Assembly (NCBI RefSeq): GCF_014203325.1
Contig: NZ_JACHIV010000001.1
Coordinates: forward strand, 4,403,501 to 4,467,500
DNA length: 64,000 bases
From: Saccharopolyspora gloriosae
GTDB lineage: Bacteria > Actinomycetota > Actinomycetes > Mycobacteriales > Pseudonocardiaceae
Direction: 5' to 3'
A program made the position numbers and the translations under genes. The notes under the pieces are model-generated. The model saw only the letters and a list, made by a program, of their open reading frames with translations. It was not told the DNA's origin and ran no database searches. Below, piece after piece: positions 17,072 to 25,576 of this stretch (position 1 is its first letter; every line of letters starts with the position of its first letter).

Positions 17072-18165
17072 GCACCGACCTGCTCTACACCGAAGTCGAG
17101 GAGGACTTGCGCGCCGCGGTGCGCCGCGTGCTGCGGGACCGCTGCGAGGTGAGCTCCGTGCTCGCCCGCTGCGAATCCGACGAGCCCTACGACCTGGCGC
17201 TGTGGCGGACGCTGGCCGGCGAACTGGGCGTGGCCGCGCTCGCGGTGCCCGAAGAACTCGGAGGCGGCGGGGCCGGAGTCCGCGAACTCGCCGTGGTCGC
17301 CGAAGAGCTCGGGCGGTCCGTGGCGCCCGTCCCGTTCCTCGGCACCGTGCTCGCCACCGCCGCGCTGACCGCGGCCGGCGCGGCCGAGCCGATCGCCGAG
17401 ATCGGCGCCGGAACGCTGGTGACGACCCTCGCCGTCGGGCTCGCCACCCGGCCGTCCGCGCGGATCGAACCCGCCGTGCGGGTCGACGGCGCGACGCTGA
17501 CCGGTACCGCGACCGCCGTCGTGGACCTGGAGGTCGCCGACCGGGTGCTGGTGCCCGCGACCGGACCGGACGGCACCGGGCTGTACCTGGTGGACACCGC
17601 CGTCACCGGGGTCTCCCGGACTCCGGTGACGCCGCTGGACCTCACGCGGCGGTTCGGCACGCTGGAACTGACCGGAGCGCAGGCCCGGCTGGTCGCGGCC
17701 GACGCGGAACCGGTGCTGCGGCGGGCGTTGCTCACCGCGGCCGGAGTGCTGGCCGCCGAACAGGTCGGCCTCGCCCAGCACAGCCTCGATTCCACTGTGG
17801 AATACGTGCGGACCCGCTACCAGTTCGGCCGCCAGATCGGCTCGTTCCAAGCGGTCAAGCACCGCCTGGCGGACCTGTGGTCCGGGGTGAGCACCGCCCG
17901 AGCCACCTCCCGCAACGCCGCCGACTCCCTGAGCGACGCCGACGCGGAGGCGGAGCTCGCCGTCGCCCTCGCCCAGGCCTACTGCTCCGACCTGGCGGTG
18001 CTGGCCGTGGAGGAATCCCTCCAGCTGCACGGCGGCATCGGCATGACGTGGGAACACCCCATCCACCTCTACCTGGGCCGGGCCAAGAGCGCCCAGCTCA
18101 CCTTCGGCACCGCCGAACACCACCGCGCCCGCATCGCCGAGCTCGTCGACCTGCCGTCGGCCTGA
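17068..18165 (+). CDS. acyl-CoA dehydrogenase, second subunit
   Basis: The 365-residue protein starts inside the stop of the preceding dehydrogenase gene (ATGA). It has VPEELGGGGAGVRELAVVAEELG, TRYQFGRQIGSFQAVKHRLADLW and the C-terminal ESLQLHGGIGMTWEHPIHLYLGRAK. The middle beta domain (ATAVVDLEVADRVLV) is degenerate compared with canonical enzymes, and the canonical TEP-x-x-GSD segment is absent. That fits the partner subunit in alpha2-beta2 dehydrogenases, where only one chain contributes a full FAD or catalytic site. It probably works only together with the 15893 gene product. Confidence 0.85.
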   Translation: MSTDLLYTEVEEDLRAAVRRVLRDRCEVSSVLARCESDEPYDLALWRTLAGELGVAALAVPEELGGGGAGVRELAVVAEELGRSVAPVPFLGTVLATAALTAAGAAEPIAEIGAGTLVTTLAVGLATRPSARIEPAVRVDGATLTGTATAVVDLEVADRVLVPATGPDGTGLYLVDTAVTGVSRTPVTPLDLTRRFGTLELTGAQARLVAADAEPVLRRALLTAAGVLAAEQVGLAQHSLDSTVEYVRTRYQFGRQIGSFQAVKHRLADLWSGVSTARATSRNAADSLSDADAEAELAVALAQAYCSDLAVLAVEESLQLHGGIGMTWEHPIHLYLGRAKSAQLTFGTAEHHRARIAELVDLPSA

Positions 18166-18199
18166 CCGCTCCGCACCCCTCGTCGCAACAGGAGAACGC

Positions 18200-18652
18200 A
18201 TGCGAGTCTTCACCAGCCCGACCGAAGTCCAGGAAGCGCTCGGAGCAGAGCTCGGGACCAGCGACTGGCTGACGATCACCCAGGAGCAGGTCGACGGGTT
18301 CGCCGACGCCACGCTGGACCACCAGTGGATCCACGTGGACGCCGAACGCGCCGCGCAGGGCCCGTTCGGCGGGACCATCGCGCACGGCTTCCTCACGCTG
18401 AGCCTGCTCTCGGCGCTCAACGCGCAGACCTACCGGTTCGAGAACGTCAAGATGGGCATCAACTACGGGCTGAACAAGGTGCGGTTCCCGAACCCGGTGC
18501 GGGTCGGGGCGCGGGTCCGCTCGCACACGCGGCTCGCCGAGATCACCGAGATCGACGGCGGCCTCCAGCTCACCGTCGAGTCCACTGTGGAGATCGAAGG
18601 TGCCGACAAACCCGCCTGCGTAGCCCAGGGACTCACCCGCGTGCTCTTCTGA
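18200..18652 (+). CDS. MaoC-family dehydratase (enoyl-CoA hydratase 2-like)
   Basis: The 150-residue single hot-dog protein carries FADATLDHQWIHVDAERA (about residues 35-52), containing the hydratase-2 Asp/His pair, then GPFGGTIAHGFLTLSLL. It would hydrate the double bond made by the preceding acyl-CoA dehydrogenases, giving an (R)-3-hydroxyacyl-CoA. AGGAG 6 nt upstream supports the ATG, and it lies 34 nt after the dehydrogenase pair, so it is probably the third gene of that operon. Element copy 4 lies just downstream, between this gene and the convergent lyase gene. Confidence 0.87.
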   Translation: MRVFTSPTEVQEALGAELGTSDWLTITQEQVDGFADATLDHQWIHVDAERAAQGPFGGTIAHGFLTLSLLSALNAQTYRFENVKMGINYGLNKVRFPNPVRVGARVRSHTRLAEITEIDGGLQLTVESTVEIEGADKPACVAQGLTRVLF

Positions 18653-18687
18653 TCACTTCGTTGTTGATCCCTCGATCTCGGCTTGCG

Positions 18688-18858
18688 CAGCGGGTCGCGT
18701 GGCGGAACCTCAGTGGCTTCCTCGCTGCGGATCTTTTCCCAAGTGGCTCCGCCACGAGGAAAAAAGCCGTCCTCGCGAGGAACCCACTGAGAACCCGCCG
18801 GTGGTCGGCCTGCTCAAGCCGGTCGCTGCTCAGCGGCTCCGCCGCTGACAAGACAACG
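18688..18858 (+). repeat. palindromic intergenic element, copy 4 (tail type 1)
   Basis: The outer arms CTCAGTGGCTTCCTCGC (18709-18725) and GCGAGGAACCCACTGAG (18775-18791) pair with one mismatch. The inner poly-T/poly-A hairpin with GTGGC/GCCAC is slightly shifted (four T, six A). The tail hairpin CAGCGGC-tcc-GCCGCTG lies at 18831-18847. It lies between two convergent genes, where a bidirectional terminator could act. Confidence 0.83.
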
Positions 18859-18940
18859 AGCCGACCTGGGTCGGCGAGGTCGAAGACAGGCTCTGATCAG
18901 CCACCCCGGTCGCTTCGCGCGGCGGTCCGGGGCAGGGTGA

Positions 18941-19849
18941 TCAGCCGGGGAACGTGCCCGCCTTGCCGAGCAGGGCGGGCACTTCCTTGCCCAGCTGCTC
19001 GCCGATCCACGTGCCCGTCTCGGCCAACGCGGGCCCGTCCAAGCCGGTGCGCACGCCCATTCCGGTGAGCAGGTATTCCAGGTCCTCGGTCGCGATGTTG
19101 CCGGTGGCGTTCGGTGCGAACGGGCAGCCGCCGATGCCGCCGACGCTCGCGTCCAGCGTCGCGGCGCCCTCCTGGAACGCGGCGACGGCGTTGGCGTAGC
19201 CGGTGTTGCGGGTGTTGTGGAAGTGGCAGCGCAGCGGGACGGCGGGTGCGGCCTCGCGAGTGCGCGCCAGCAGGTCCACCACCTGGGTGGGGACTCCGGC
19301 GCCGATGGTGTCGGCGAGCGCGATCTCGGCGGGCCCGGCGTCGGCGATGCGGCGCGCCAGCTCGGCGACGTGCGCGGCGGACACCGTTCCCTCGAAAGGA
19401 CAGCCGAAGGACGCCGCGATCGTCACCGTCGGCCGGACCCCCTCCCGGTGCGCCCGAGCCGCGAGCTCCGACCACAGCGCGAGGCCCTGCTCGGTGCTCA
19501 TGCCCTGGTTGCGCTCGCTGAAGGTGTCGGTGGCGACGACGACCACGTTCACCTCGTCCACGCCCGCCGCCAGCGCCCGGTCGAAACCGCGGCCGTTGAG
19601 CACCAGGCCGATGTAGCTCACGTCCTCGCGGCGCGGCACGGCCGCCATGACCTGCTCCGCGTCGGCCATCTGCGGCACCCGGCGCGGATGCGCGAAGGAC
19701 ACCGCTTCGACGCGCCGCACCCCGGCGGCGATGGCGCGCTCGATCAGCTCGACCTTCGTCGCGGCGGGCAGCAACGTCGCCTCGTTCTGCAGCCCGTCGC
19801 GCGGCCCCACCTCGACGACCTCGATCCGCCCCGGAACACCTGCCTGCAT
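18941..19849 (-). CDS. hydroxymethylglutaryl-CoA lyase-like enzyme
   Basis: The 302-residue TIM barrel of the HMG-CoA lyase/DRE-metallolyase family has the N-terminal VEVGPRDGLQNE (catalytic Arg-Asp), VEAVSFAHPRRVPQMAD, SFGCPFEGTV, HFHNTRNTGYANA (metal HxH) and the cysteine loop GGIGGCPFAPNATGN. Family enzymes cleave 3-hydroxy-3-methylglutaryl-CoA or related acyl-CoAs to acetyl-CoA and a ketone or ketoacid. AAGGGAGG 7 nt upstream selects ATG 19849 over ATG 19876. It is divergent from the GntR/CoA-transferase/symporter operon, suggesting shared regulation and a CoA-activate-then-cleave pathway. Confidence 0.86.
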   Translation of the reverse strand: MQAGVPGRIEVVEVGPRDGLQNEATLLPAATKVELIERAIAAGVRRVEAVSFAHPRRVPQMADAEQVMAAVPRREDVSYIGLVLNGRGFDRALAAGVDEVNVVVVATDTFSERNQGMSTEQGLALWSELAARAHREGVRPTVTIAASFGCPFEGTVSAAHVAELARRIADAGPAEIALADTIGAGVPTQVVDLLARTREAAPAVPLRCHFHNTRNTGYANAVAAFQEGAATLDASVGGIGGCPFAPNATGNIATEDLEYLLTGMGVRTGLDGPALAETGTWIGEQLGKEVPALLGKAGTFPG

Positions 19850-19888
19850 CCCCACGCCTCCCTTTCGCGCCGACATCGATCCGCTCCC

Positions 19889-19971
19889 GCGATCTCGCGA
19901 GAAATCAACCGCCCCAACCCACGAAACCCTTGGTCCCGAGGTTCCGCGCGGTCAATTTCTCGCGACATCGC
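19889..19971. repeat. spaced inverted repeat in the lyase/GntR intergenic region
   Basis: A 23-nt arm at 19889-19911 (core TCGCGAGAAAT) is matched in inverse orientation at 19949-19971 (core ATTTCTCGCGA), with 20 of 23 positions complementary, around a 37-nt spacer. Each arm also contains the small palindrome TCGCGA. It could be an operator pair, an attenuator-like hairpin, or a mobile-element footprint; nothing decides between these. Confidence 0.5.
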
Positions 19972-20033
19972 GCGAGTTGTCCACAGCCGGCGGATTCGTC
20001 CGCAGCCTGCGCGTGGCGACGGCCCGTCGTCGC

Positions 20034-20135
20034 ACTTTCGTACACAATCCTGATGCACGCATCGTGCACCTCCCTGCGTTCAGGCGTCCAGACCCTTGAT
20101 TCACCCAGGCTCGATGGCTACTTTGTGCACAATCC
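20034..20135 (+). promoter_or_regulatory. two GntR-type operator-like sites before the GntR gene
   Basis: ACTTTCGTACACAATCC (20034-20050) and ACTTTGTGCACAATCC (20120-20135) are near-identical direct repeats. The second contains the perfect palindrome TTGTGCACAA (20123-20132), which fits the TTGT-N2-ACAA shape of FCD-type GntR operators. The distal site sits 18 nt before the start of the GntR gene, so autoregulation and control of the downstream operon are likely (inference). Confidence 0.5.
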
Positions 20136-20152
20136 GAGCCAGGAGGTGGACG

Positions 20153-20848
20153 GTGTCACAGGCCGCGACGCGGGCTTACTCGGATCTGCGCCAGGAGATC
20201 CTCACCGGTGCGCGCCCCGCGGGCACCCGGCTGCGGGAAGAGGAGCTCGCCGAGACCTTCGGACTCAGCCGCACGCCCGTGCGGGAAGCGCTGCGCCGCT
20301 TGGAGTCCGACGGGCTGGTGCGCCTCGTCCCGCACCGCGGCGCCGAAGTGGTGCGGTTCGAGGACGAGGACGTGGACGAGCTGTTCGACCTGCGCTGCCT
20401 GCTCGAATCGCACGCCGCCCGCCGCGCCGCCGAGCGCGGCGACACCGACGTCGCCGCGCTGCGCGAGCTCTGCGAGCGGATGGAGCACCTGCTGCACGAC
20501 CTCGACGACTCCGGCTACGAGCAGATCACCCGGCTGAACATGGAGTTCCACCGCGCCGTGCACCGCGCGGGCGGGCGCCGCCTGCTGCCGGACCTGCTCT
20601 CCCGAGTCATCGACGTACCGCTGGTGCGCCGGACCTTCCACCAGTACACGGCCGCCCAGCTGGACCGCAGCTTCGCCCAGCACCGCGAGCTCGTCGACGC
20701 CATCGCGGCGGGCGACGGGGACTGGGCGCACGCGGTGATGCAGTCGCACCTGCGCGCGGCCCGCGCCTCGCTGGGCCGCACCCCGCCCGGCACCTCCGAC
20801 GCGGACTCCCCCGCACCCCGCACCCCCGGCGAAAGGCAGGGCCAGTGA
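20153..20848 (+). CDS. GntR-family regulator (FCD/FadR type)
   Basis: This 231-residue regulator has an N-terminal winged helix (AYSDLRQEILTGARPAGTRL then EEELAETFGLSRTPVREALR, residues about 9-50) and a C-terminal FCD helical domain. In the FCD domain D/H metal-ligand positions are visible in NMEFHRAVHRAGG and FAQHRELVDAI. GTG 20153 has AGGAGG 6 nt upstream. The stop overlaps the CoA-transferase start (GTGA), so the regulator is the first gene of a coupled operon with the transferase and probably the symporter. Two operator-like repeats precede it. The effector is probably the organic acid or acyl-CoA handled by the operon. Confidence 0.87.
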   Translation: MSQAATRAYSDLRQEILTGARPAGTRLREEELAETFGLSRTPVREALRRLESDGLVRLVPHRGAEVVRFEDEDVDELFDLRCLLESHAARRAAERGDTDVAALRELCERMEHLLHDLDDSGYEQITRLNMEFHRAVHRAGGRRLLPDLLSRVIDVPLVRRTFHQYTAAQLDRSFAQHRELVDAIAAGDGDWAHAVMQSHLRAARASLGRTPPGTSDADSPAPRTPGERQGQ

Positions 20849-22047
20849 CCACCTCTCCTCCCGGACCGTTGGCCGATCTGCGCGTCGTCGAGACGGGGTC
20901 GCTGATCGCCGGGCCGTTCTGCGGCCAGCTGCTCGCCGACTTCGGCGCCGAGGTCATCAAGGTCGAAGACCCCGCCCGCGGCGACCCGATGCGCGAATGG
21001 GGCGTGCACGCCGAAGGCACCTCGCTGTCGTGGCCGGTCATCGCGCGCGGCAAGAAGTCCGTGACCTGCGATCTTCGTTCCGCCGAGGGCCAGCGCATCC
21101 TGCGCGAGCTGGTGGCGCAGGCCGACGTGCTGGTGGAGAACTTCCGCCCCGGCACGCTGGAGCGCTGGGGACTGTCCCCGGAGGCGCTGCACGAGATCAA
21201 CCCCGGACTGGTGCTGGTGCGCGTCACCGGATACGGCCAGGACGGGCCGTACGCGGGACGCGCCGGGTTCGGCTCCATCGGCGAGGCCATGGGCGGCCTG
21301 CGCCACGTCACCGGTGAGCCGGACCGGCCGCCGAGCCGCACCGGGATCTCGCTCGGCGACTCGCTGGCGGGCACGTTCTCCGCGCTGGGCGCGATGATGG
21401 CGCTGCACGCGCGGCAGCGCACCGGGCGCGGGCAGGTCGTGGACACCGCGATCTACGAGGCGGTGCTGGCGTTCATGGAGTCGCTGCTGCCGGAGTGGCA
21501 GCTCGCCGGGCACCGCCGCGAACGCACCGGCGCGATCCTGCCGGGCATCGCCCCCAGCAACGCCTACCCGACCGCCGACGGCGCCGAAGTGATCATCGGC
21601 GCGAACCGGGACACCGTGTTCACCCGCCTGTGCGCGGCGATGGACCGCCCGGAGCTGGCCGCCGAGGACGAGCTGGGCACTCACGCCGCGCGCGGCGAGC
21701 GGCAGCGCGAGCTCGACGAGCTGATCTCCGCGTGGACCCGCACGATGCCGACGGACGAGCTGCTGGACCGGCTGCACGAGGCGGGTGTGCCCGCGGGCCG
21801 GGTCTACACGGCCGCCGACATGGCCGCGGACCCGCACTTCGCCGCGCGCAAGGCGATCGTGCGGCTGATGCACCCGGAGCTGGGCGACTTCCCGATGCAG
21901 AACGTGGTGCCGCGGCTGTCCGACACGCCCGGCGAGGTGCGCGGCCTGGGCCCGGAACTCGGGGAGCACAACGACGAGGTGTACGGCGCGCTGCTCGGCG
22001 CCGACGCCGGGCAGCTCGCGCGCTGGCGCGAGGCGAAGGTGATCTGA
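20845..22047 (+). CDS. CaiB/BaiF CoA-transferase (class III)
   Basis: The 400-residue family III CoA-transferase has DLRVVETGSLIAGPFCGQLLADFGAEVIKVE at the N-terminus, VENFRPGTLERWGL, GFGSIGEAMGGLRHVTGEPDRPPSRTGISLGD (region around the catalytic aspartate) and VVDTAIYEAVLAFME. These enzymes move CoA between carboxylates. Next to an HMG-CoA-lyase-like enzyme, GntR and a sodium symporter, the likely job is activation of an imported hydroxy-dicarboxylate such as 3-hydroxy-3-methylglutarate before cleavage (inference). The GTG start overlaps the GntR stop. Confidence 0.87.
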   Translation: MTTSPPGPLADLRVVETGSLIAGPFCGQLLADFGAEVIKVEDPARGDPMREWGVHAEGTSLSWPVIARGKKSVTCDLRSAEGQRILRELVAQADVLVENFRPGTLERWGLSPEALHEINPGLVLVRVTGYGQDGPYAGRAGFGSIGEAMGGLRHVTGEPDRPPSRTGISLGDSLAGTFSALGAMMALHARQRTGRGQVVDTAIYEAVLAFMESLLPEWQLAGHRRERTGAILPGIAPSNAYPTADGAEVIIGANRDTVFTRLCAAMDRPELAAEDELGTHAARGERQRELDELISAWTRTMPTDELLDRLHEAGVPAGRVYTAADMAADPHFAARKAIVRLMHPELGDFPMQNVVPRLSDTPGEVRGLGPELGEHNDEVYGALLGADAGQLARWREAKVI

Positions 22048-22090
22048 CCCGGCCGACCGGACCACCCCTCCGCGAACAGGAGAGACCACG

Positions 22091-22369
22091 ATGGATCAAC
22101 GACGATCCGCCGACCGTCCGCTGCGCGAACCGATCCGCCACCCCTGGTTGTGGGTGGGGCTCGCCCTGAGCGTGCTGGCCGGCATCCCGCTCTACCTGGC
22201 TCCCGGCCTGGTTCGGCCGCTCGTGTTCGGCATCCCCGCGTGGCTGGCCGTCTCGGTGCTCGCGACGCTGGCGTTCGCCGCGCTGACCAGCTGGATGTGC
22301 CTGCGCTGGTGGAACCTCGCGGAACCCGCGGAGGAAGCCGCCCGCGCCGAGGATCGGAGCGCGGCATGA
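22091..22369 (+). CDS. small two-TM membrane protein, symporter-associated subunit (DUF3311/DUF4212-like)
   Basis: The 92-residue protein has two hydrophobic helices (about 19-37 and 46-70) separated by APGLVRPLVFGIP, plus a charged C-terminus. Small proteins of this layout are encoded immediately before sodium:solute symporters and are regarded as their small subunit. The start has GGAGAG 6-8 nt upstream. The stop overlaps the symporter start (ATGA), which fixes the functional link. The exact family name is uncertain. Confidence 0.75.
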   Translation: MDQRRSADRPLREPIRHPWLWVGLALSVLAGIPLYLAPGLVRPLVFGIPAWLAVSVLATLAFAALTSWMCLRWWNLAEPAEEAARAEDRSAA

Positions 22370-23883
22370 CCGGACTCAGCTTCGCCGGGCTCAGCGGCAT
22401 CATCGTGCTCACCGCCTACGCGGTGATCATGCTGGTCATCGGCTTCTTCGCGGGCAAGGACGCGCAGGCGGGCAAGAGCGTGCGCGGCTACTACCTCGGT
22501 GGCGGCGGGCTCGGCTTCACCGCGCTGTTCTTCACGCTGTACGCGACGCAGTACAGCGGCAACTCCATCGTGGGCTACGCGCCGGAGGCCTACCGGTCCG
22601 GATTCCTGTGGTGGCAGTCGGTTCCGTTCATGATCGCGGTCATCGCCGGGTACCTGCTGTTCGCGCCCCGGCTCTACGTCATCGCCAAGCGCGAAGGCTT
22701 CGTCACGCCGACCGACTGGGTGCGCCACCGCTTCGGCTCGACGAAGCTCTCGGTGCTGGTGGCGCTGCTGATGCTGTGGGGCTTGGCGAACTACCTGCTG
22801 GAGCAGCTGGTCGCGATGGGCCAGGGCATCGCCGGGCTCACCGGGGAGACGGTGCCGTACCAGATCGGCGTGGTCGTGTTCGTGCTCGTCATGCTGATCT
22901 ACTCGTGGACCGGCGGGATGCGCGCGGTGGCGTTCACCGACGTCATGCAGGGCATCGCGCTGCTGATCGGGATCGCGGTGCTGCTCGGCGGCGCGCTGTA
23001 CCTGGTCGACGGCGACGTCGCCGGGGTCACCCGGCACCTGGTGGAGACCGCCCCGGAGAAGGCGGGCGTGCCCGCGCGCGAGGACTCGGTGAACTGGCTG
23101 TCGATGATCGTCATGATCGGACTGGGCGCCGCGGTGTACCCGCACGCCATCCAGCGGATCTACGCAGCGCGTTCCGAACGCACCCTCAAGCGCTCGCTGG
23201 CGATCATGGCGTGGATGCCGCTGGTGACCACCGGAGTCGTGTTCCTCGTCGGCATCATCGGCATCCAGCTGTTCCCCGGCCTGTCCGAGACGGGCTCCGA
23301 GCAGCTCGTCGGCATGATCGCCAACGAGGTCGCGGGCATCAACCTGTTCTTCTACATCACGATGATCCTGCTGTTCGGCGGCGTGATCGCGGCGATCGTG
23401 TCCACAGCGGACTCGGCGCTGCTGAGCTTCTCCGCGGTGATCTCGCGGGACGTCTACGGGCGATACCTGAACCCGCGCGCCTCCGAGTACAAGCAGGTGC
23501 TGGTCGGCAAGGTCGCCGGGATCGTCGCCATCGCGCTGCTGCTGGCGCTGGCCTGGAACCCGCCGAGCACGCTGTACAACATCTTCGTGCTCAAGTTCGA
23601 GCTGATCGTGCAGCTCGCGCCGGTGTTCATCCTCGGCCTGTACTGGCGGCGGATGGCGGCGGGGCCCGCGTTCTGGGGCATGCTCGCCGGTTCCGCGGTG
23701 GCGGGGCTGCTGACCGTGCTCGACCTGGGGCCGTTCTACGGCGTGCCCGGCGGGCTGCTCGGACTCGGCCTCAACGTGGCGATCTGCGCCGTCGGTTCGC
23801 TGCTGCGGCCCGCACCGGTGGAGGACCCCGTCCGGCACGGCCTCGACCTGCGCCCGGTCAGCGGCGGAGCCGCCGCGCAGTGA
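22366..23883 (+). CDS. sodium:solute symporter family protein
   Basis: This 505-residue membrane protein of the SSS family has about 13 hydrophobic segments. Recognisable features are the N-terminal YYLGGGGLGFTALFFTLYATQYSGNSIVGYAPEAY, GFVTPTDWVRHRFG, IYSWTGGMRAVAFTDVMQG and ADSALLSFSAVISRDVYGRYL. Transport of an organic acid is likely, because it sits in the GntR/CoA-transferase operon and starts inside the small subunit's stop codon. Compared with glucose or proline transporters it resembles the carboxylate branch (inference). A bidirectional hairpin follows at 23935. Confidence 0.88.
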   Translation: MTGLSFAGLSGIIVLTAYAVIMLVIGFFAGKDAQAGKSVRGYYLGGGGLGFTALFFTLYATQYSGNSIVGYAPEAYRSGFLWWQSVPFMIAVIAGYLLFAPRLYVIAKREGFVTPTDWVRHRFGSTKLSVLVALLMLWGLANYLLEQLVAMGQGIAGLTGETVPYQIGVVVFVLVMLIYSWTGGMRAVAFTDVMQGIALLIGIAVLLGGALYLVDGDVAGVTRHLVETAPEKAGVPAREDSVNWLSMIVMIGLGAAVYPHAIQRIYAARSERTLKRSLAIMAWMPLVTTGVVFLVGIIGIQLFPGLSETGSEQLVGMIANEVAGINLFFYITMILLFGGVIAAIVSTADSALLSFSAVISRDVYGRYLNPRASEYKQVLVGKVAGIVAIALLLALAWNPPSTLYNIFVLKFELIVQLAPVFILGLYWRRMAAGPAFWGMLAGSAVAGLLTVLDLGPFYGVPGGLLGLGLNVAICAVGSLLRPAPVEDPVRHGLDLRPVSGGAAAQ

Positions 23884-23934
23884 CCGGCGCCCTCCTTTCG
23901 AGGACGGCGATGTCGCCGCGCACGGCGAGCAGAA

Positions 23935-23962
23935 CTCGCCGCCCCGGGCCAGGGGCGGCGAG
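23935..23962. terminator. 11-bp hairpin between convergent transporter genes
   Basis: CTCGCCGCCCC (23935-23945) pairs perfectly with GGGGCGGCGAG (23952-23962) around a 6-nt loop. It lies between the stops of the symporter (+) and AbgT (-) genes and probably terminates both. Confidence 0.7.
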
Positions 23963-23992
23963 CTTCCGCCGAACGCCGACCTGGAAGAGCCC

Positions 23993-25576
23993 TCACAGCC
24001 TGATGCCCATGCCCGGCCCGAGCGGCCAGTCCGCGAAGTAGAACGCGGTGAGGATCAGGGCCCACAGCAACCAGAACGGCACGACGAACGGCGTCATCCG
24101 CGCCACCAGCGTGCCGAGCCCGGCGTTCGGCTCGTAGCGGCGCAGGTAGCCCAAGATGATGATCATGTACGGGTTCAGCGGAGTCATGATCTGCGTCGCC
24201 GAGTCGCCCACCCGGAACGCAGCCTGCGCGAAACCCGGCTCGAAGCCGAGCAGCGCGAACATCGGCACGAACACCGAGGCCATCAGCGTCCACAGGCTCG
24301 ACCCGGAGATGATGAACATGTTCAGCACCGAGGCCAGCACCATGAACCCGAGGAACGCCGGATAACCCGCCAGCCCCAGCGCGGTCAGCAGGTTCGCGCC
24401 GCCCACGGCCAGCGCCGCGCCCAGGTTCGTCCAGTTGAACAGCGCGATGAACTGGCCGAGCATGAACGCCAGCACCAGGAATCCCGTCAGGTCCCGCAAC
24501 GCCCCGGCCATCAGCTTCGGCACGTCCGCCGCACGCGCGACCGCCCCCACCGGCACGCCGAACGCGATGCCGGGCACGAGGAACGCCAGGAATATCAGCG
24601 TCGTCACGGAGTCCAGCAGCGGCGACTCCGGCAGGAACCCGCCGGCGTCGTTGCGCAATGGCGAACCGGGCCACAGCACCAGGACCAGCACCGCCGCGAG
24701 CAGGACGGCCGCCGCGATCCCGGCCCACCGCAGGCCGCGCCGTTCCGCGGTACTGAGGGCGACGGTGAGCCGCCCGCCCTCCGCACCGTCCTCCCGATCG
24801 TCCACATCGGACTCGGGGGCCGCCTCCTCGCGGGGAACACCACCGCGGACCATGCGCGGCTCGATGACCCGGTCGATCAAGAACCCCGCCAGCAGGGCCA
24901 GCAGCACCGAGGACACCACGTTGAAGTAGTAGTTCGACACCGGCGTCACCGTCGCCCCCGGATCCGGCAGGATCGAGGCGACCTCGTTGCTGATCCCGGA
25001 GAACAGCGCGTCGAGGCTCGTCACCACCGGCGCCGTCGAATACCCGGCGCCCGCCGCGGCGAAGCCGCCGAGCAGGCCCGCGACCGGATGCCTGCCCGCG
25101 GCCTTGAACACCATCGCCGCCAACGGCGGCAGGATGATCATCGCGGAGTCGGCCATCACGCTGGAGGAGATGCCGACGAACCCCACCGCGTAGGGCAGCA
25201 CCCAGCGCGGCGCACCGCCGAACGAAGCCCTGATCAACGCCGTGAGCAGCCCGGTCCGCTCCGCCAGCCCGACCCCGAGCATGATCGTGATGACGGTCTC
25301 CAGCGGCGGGAAGCCGATGAAGTTCGCGGGCATCTCGGTGAACAGGAACTCCAGCCCCGCACCGGACAACGCCGCCCGCACCGGGGTGTCCTGCTCCGCG
25401 CCGGGAATCCGCACCGACACCCCGAACGCGGCGACCACCGTGGACACCACGGCGACCAGCAGCAGCAACGAGCCGAACAGCAGGAACGGATCGGGCAGCT
25501 TGTTCCCCGCGCGCTCGACCAGGTTCAGCACCCGGTCCAACCTGCTCTGCTTCGCGGGTGCGGCGGTGTCGGCCAT
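23993..25576 (-). CDS. AbgT-family transporter
   Basis: The 527-residue inner-membrane protein has 10 or more transmembrane segments, with family motifs AGNKLPDPFLLFGSLLLLV at the N-terminus, MADSAMIILPPLAAMVF, GYSTAPVVTSLDALFSGIS, VSNYYFNVVSS and GDSATQIMTPLNPYMIIILGY. AbgT proteins import p-aminobenzoyl-glutamate or, in some bacteria, export sulfonamides. The region between about 240 and 260 is a charged loop (VPREEAAPESDVDDREDG). GCAGGAG 5 nt upstream selects ATG 25576. It lies downstream of the quinone-oxidoreductase gene on the same strand with a 172-nt gap. Confidence 0.88.
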   Translation of the reverse strand: MADTAAPAKQSRLDRVLNLVERAGNKLPDPFLLFGSLLLLVAVVSTVVAAFGVSVRIPGAEQDTPVRAALSGAGLEFLFTEMPANFIGFPPLETVITIMLGVGLAERTGLLTALIRASFGGAPRWVLPYAVGFVGISSSVMADSAMIILPPLAAMVFKAAGRHPVAGLLGGFAAAGAGYSTAPVVTSLDALFSGISNEVASILPDPGATVTPVSNYYFNVVSSVLLALLAGFLIDRVIEPRMVRGGVPREEAAPESDVDDREDGAEGGRLTVALSTAERRGLRWAGIAAAVLLAAVLVLVLWPGSPLRNDAGGFLPESPLLDSVTTLIFLAFLVPGIAFGVPVGAVARAADVPKLMAGALRDLTGFLVLAFMLGQFIALFNWTNLGAALAVGGANLLTALGLAGYPAFLGFMVLASVLNMFIISGSSLWTLMASVFVPMFALLGFEPGFAQAAFRVGDSATQIMTPLNPYMIIILGYLRRYEPNAGLGTLVARMTPFVVPFWLLWALILTAFYFADWPLGPGMGIRL

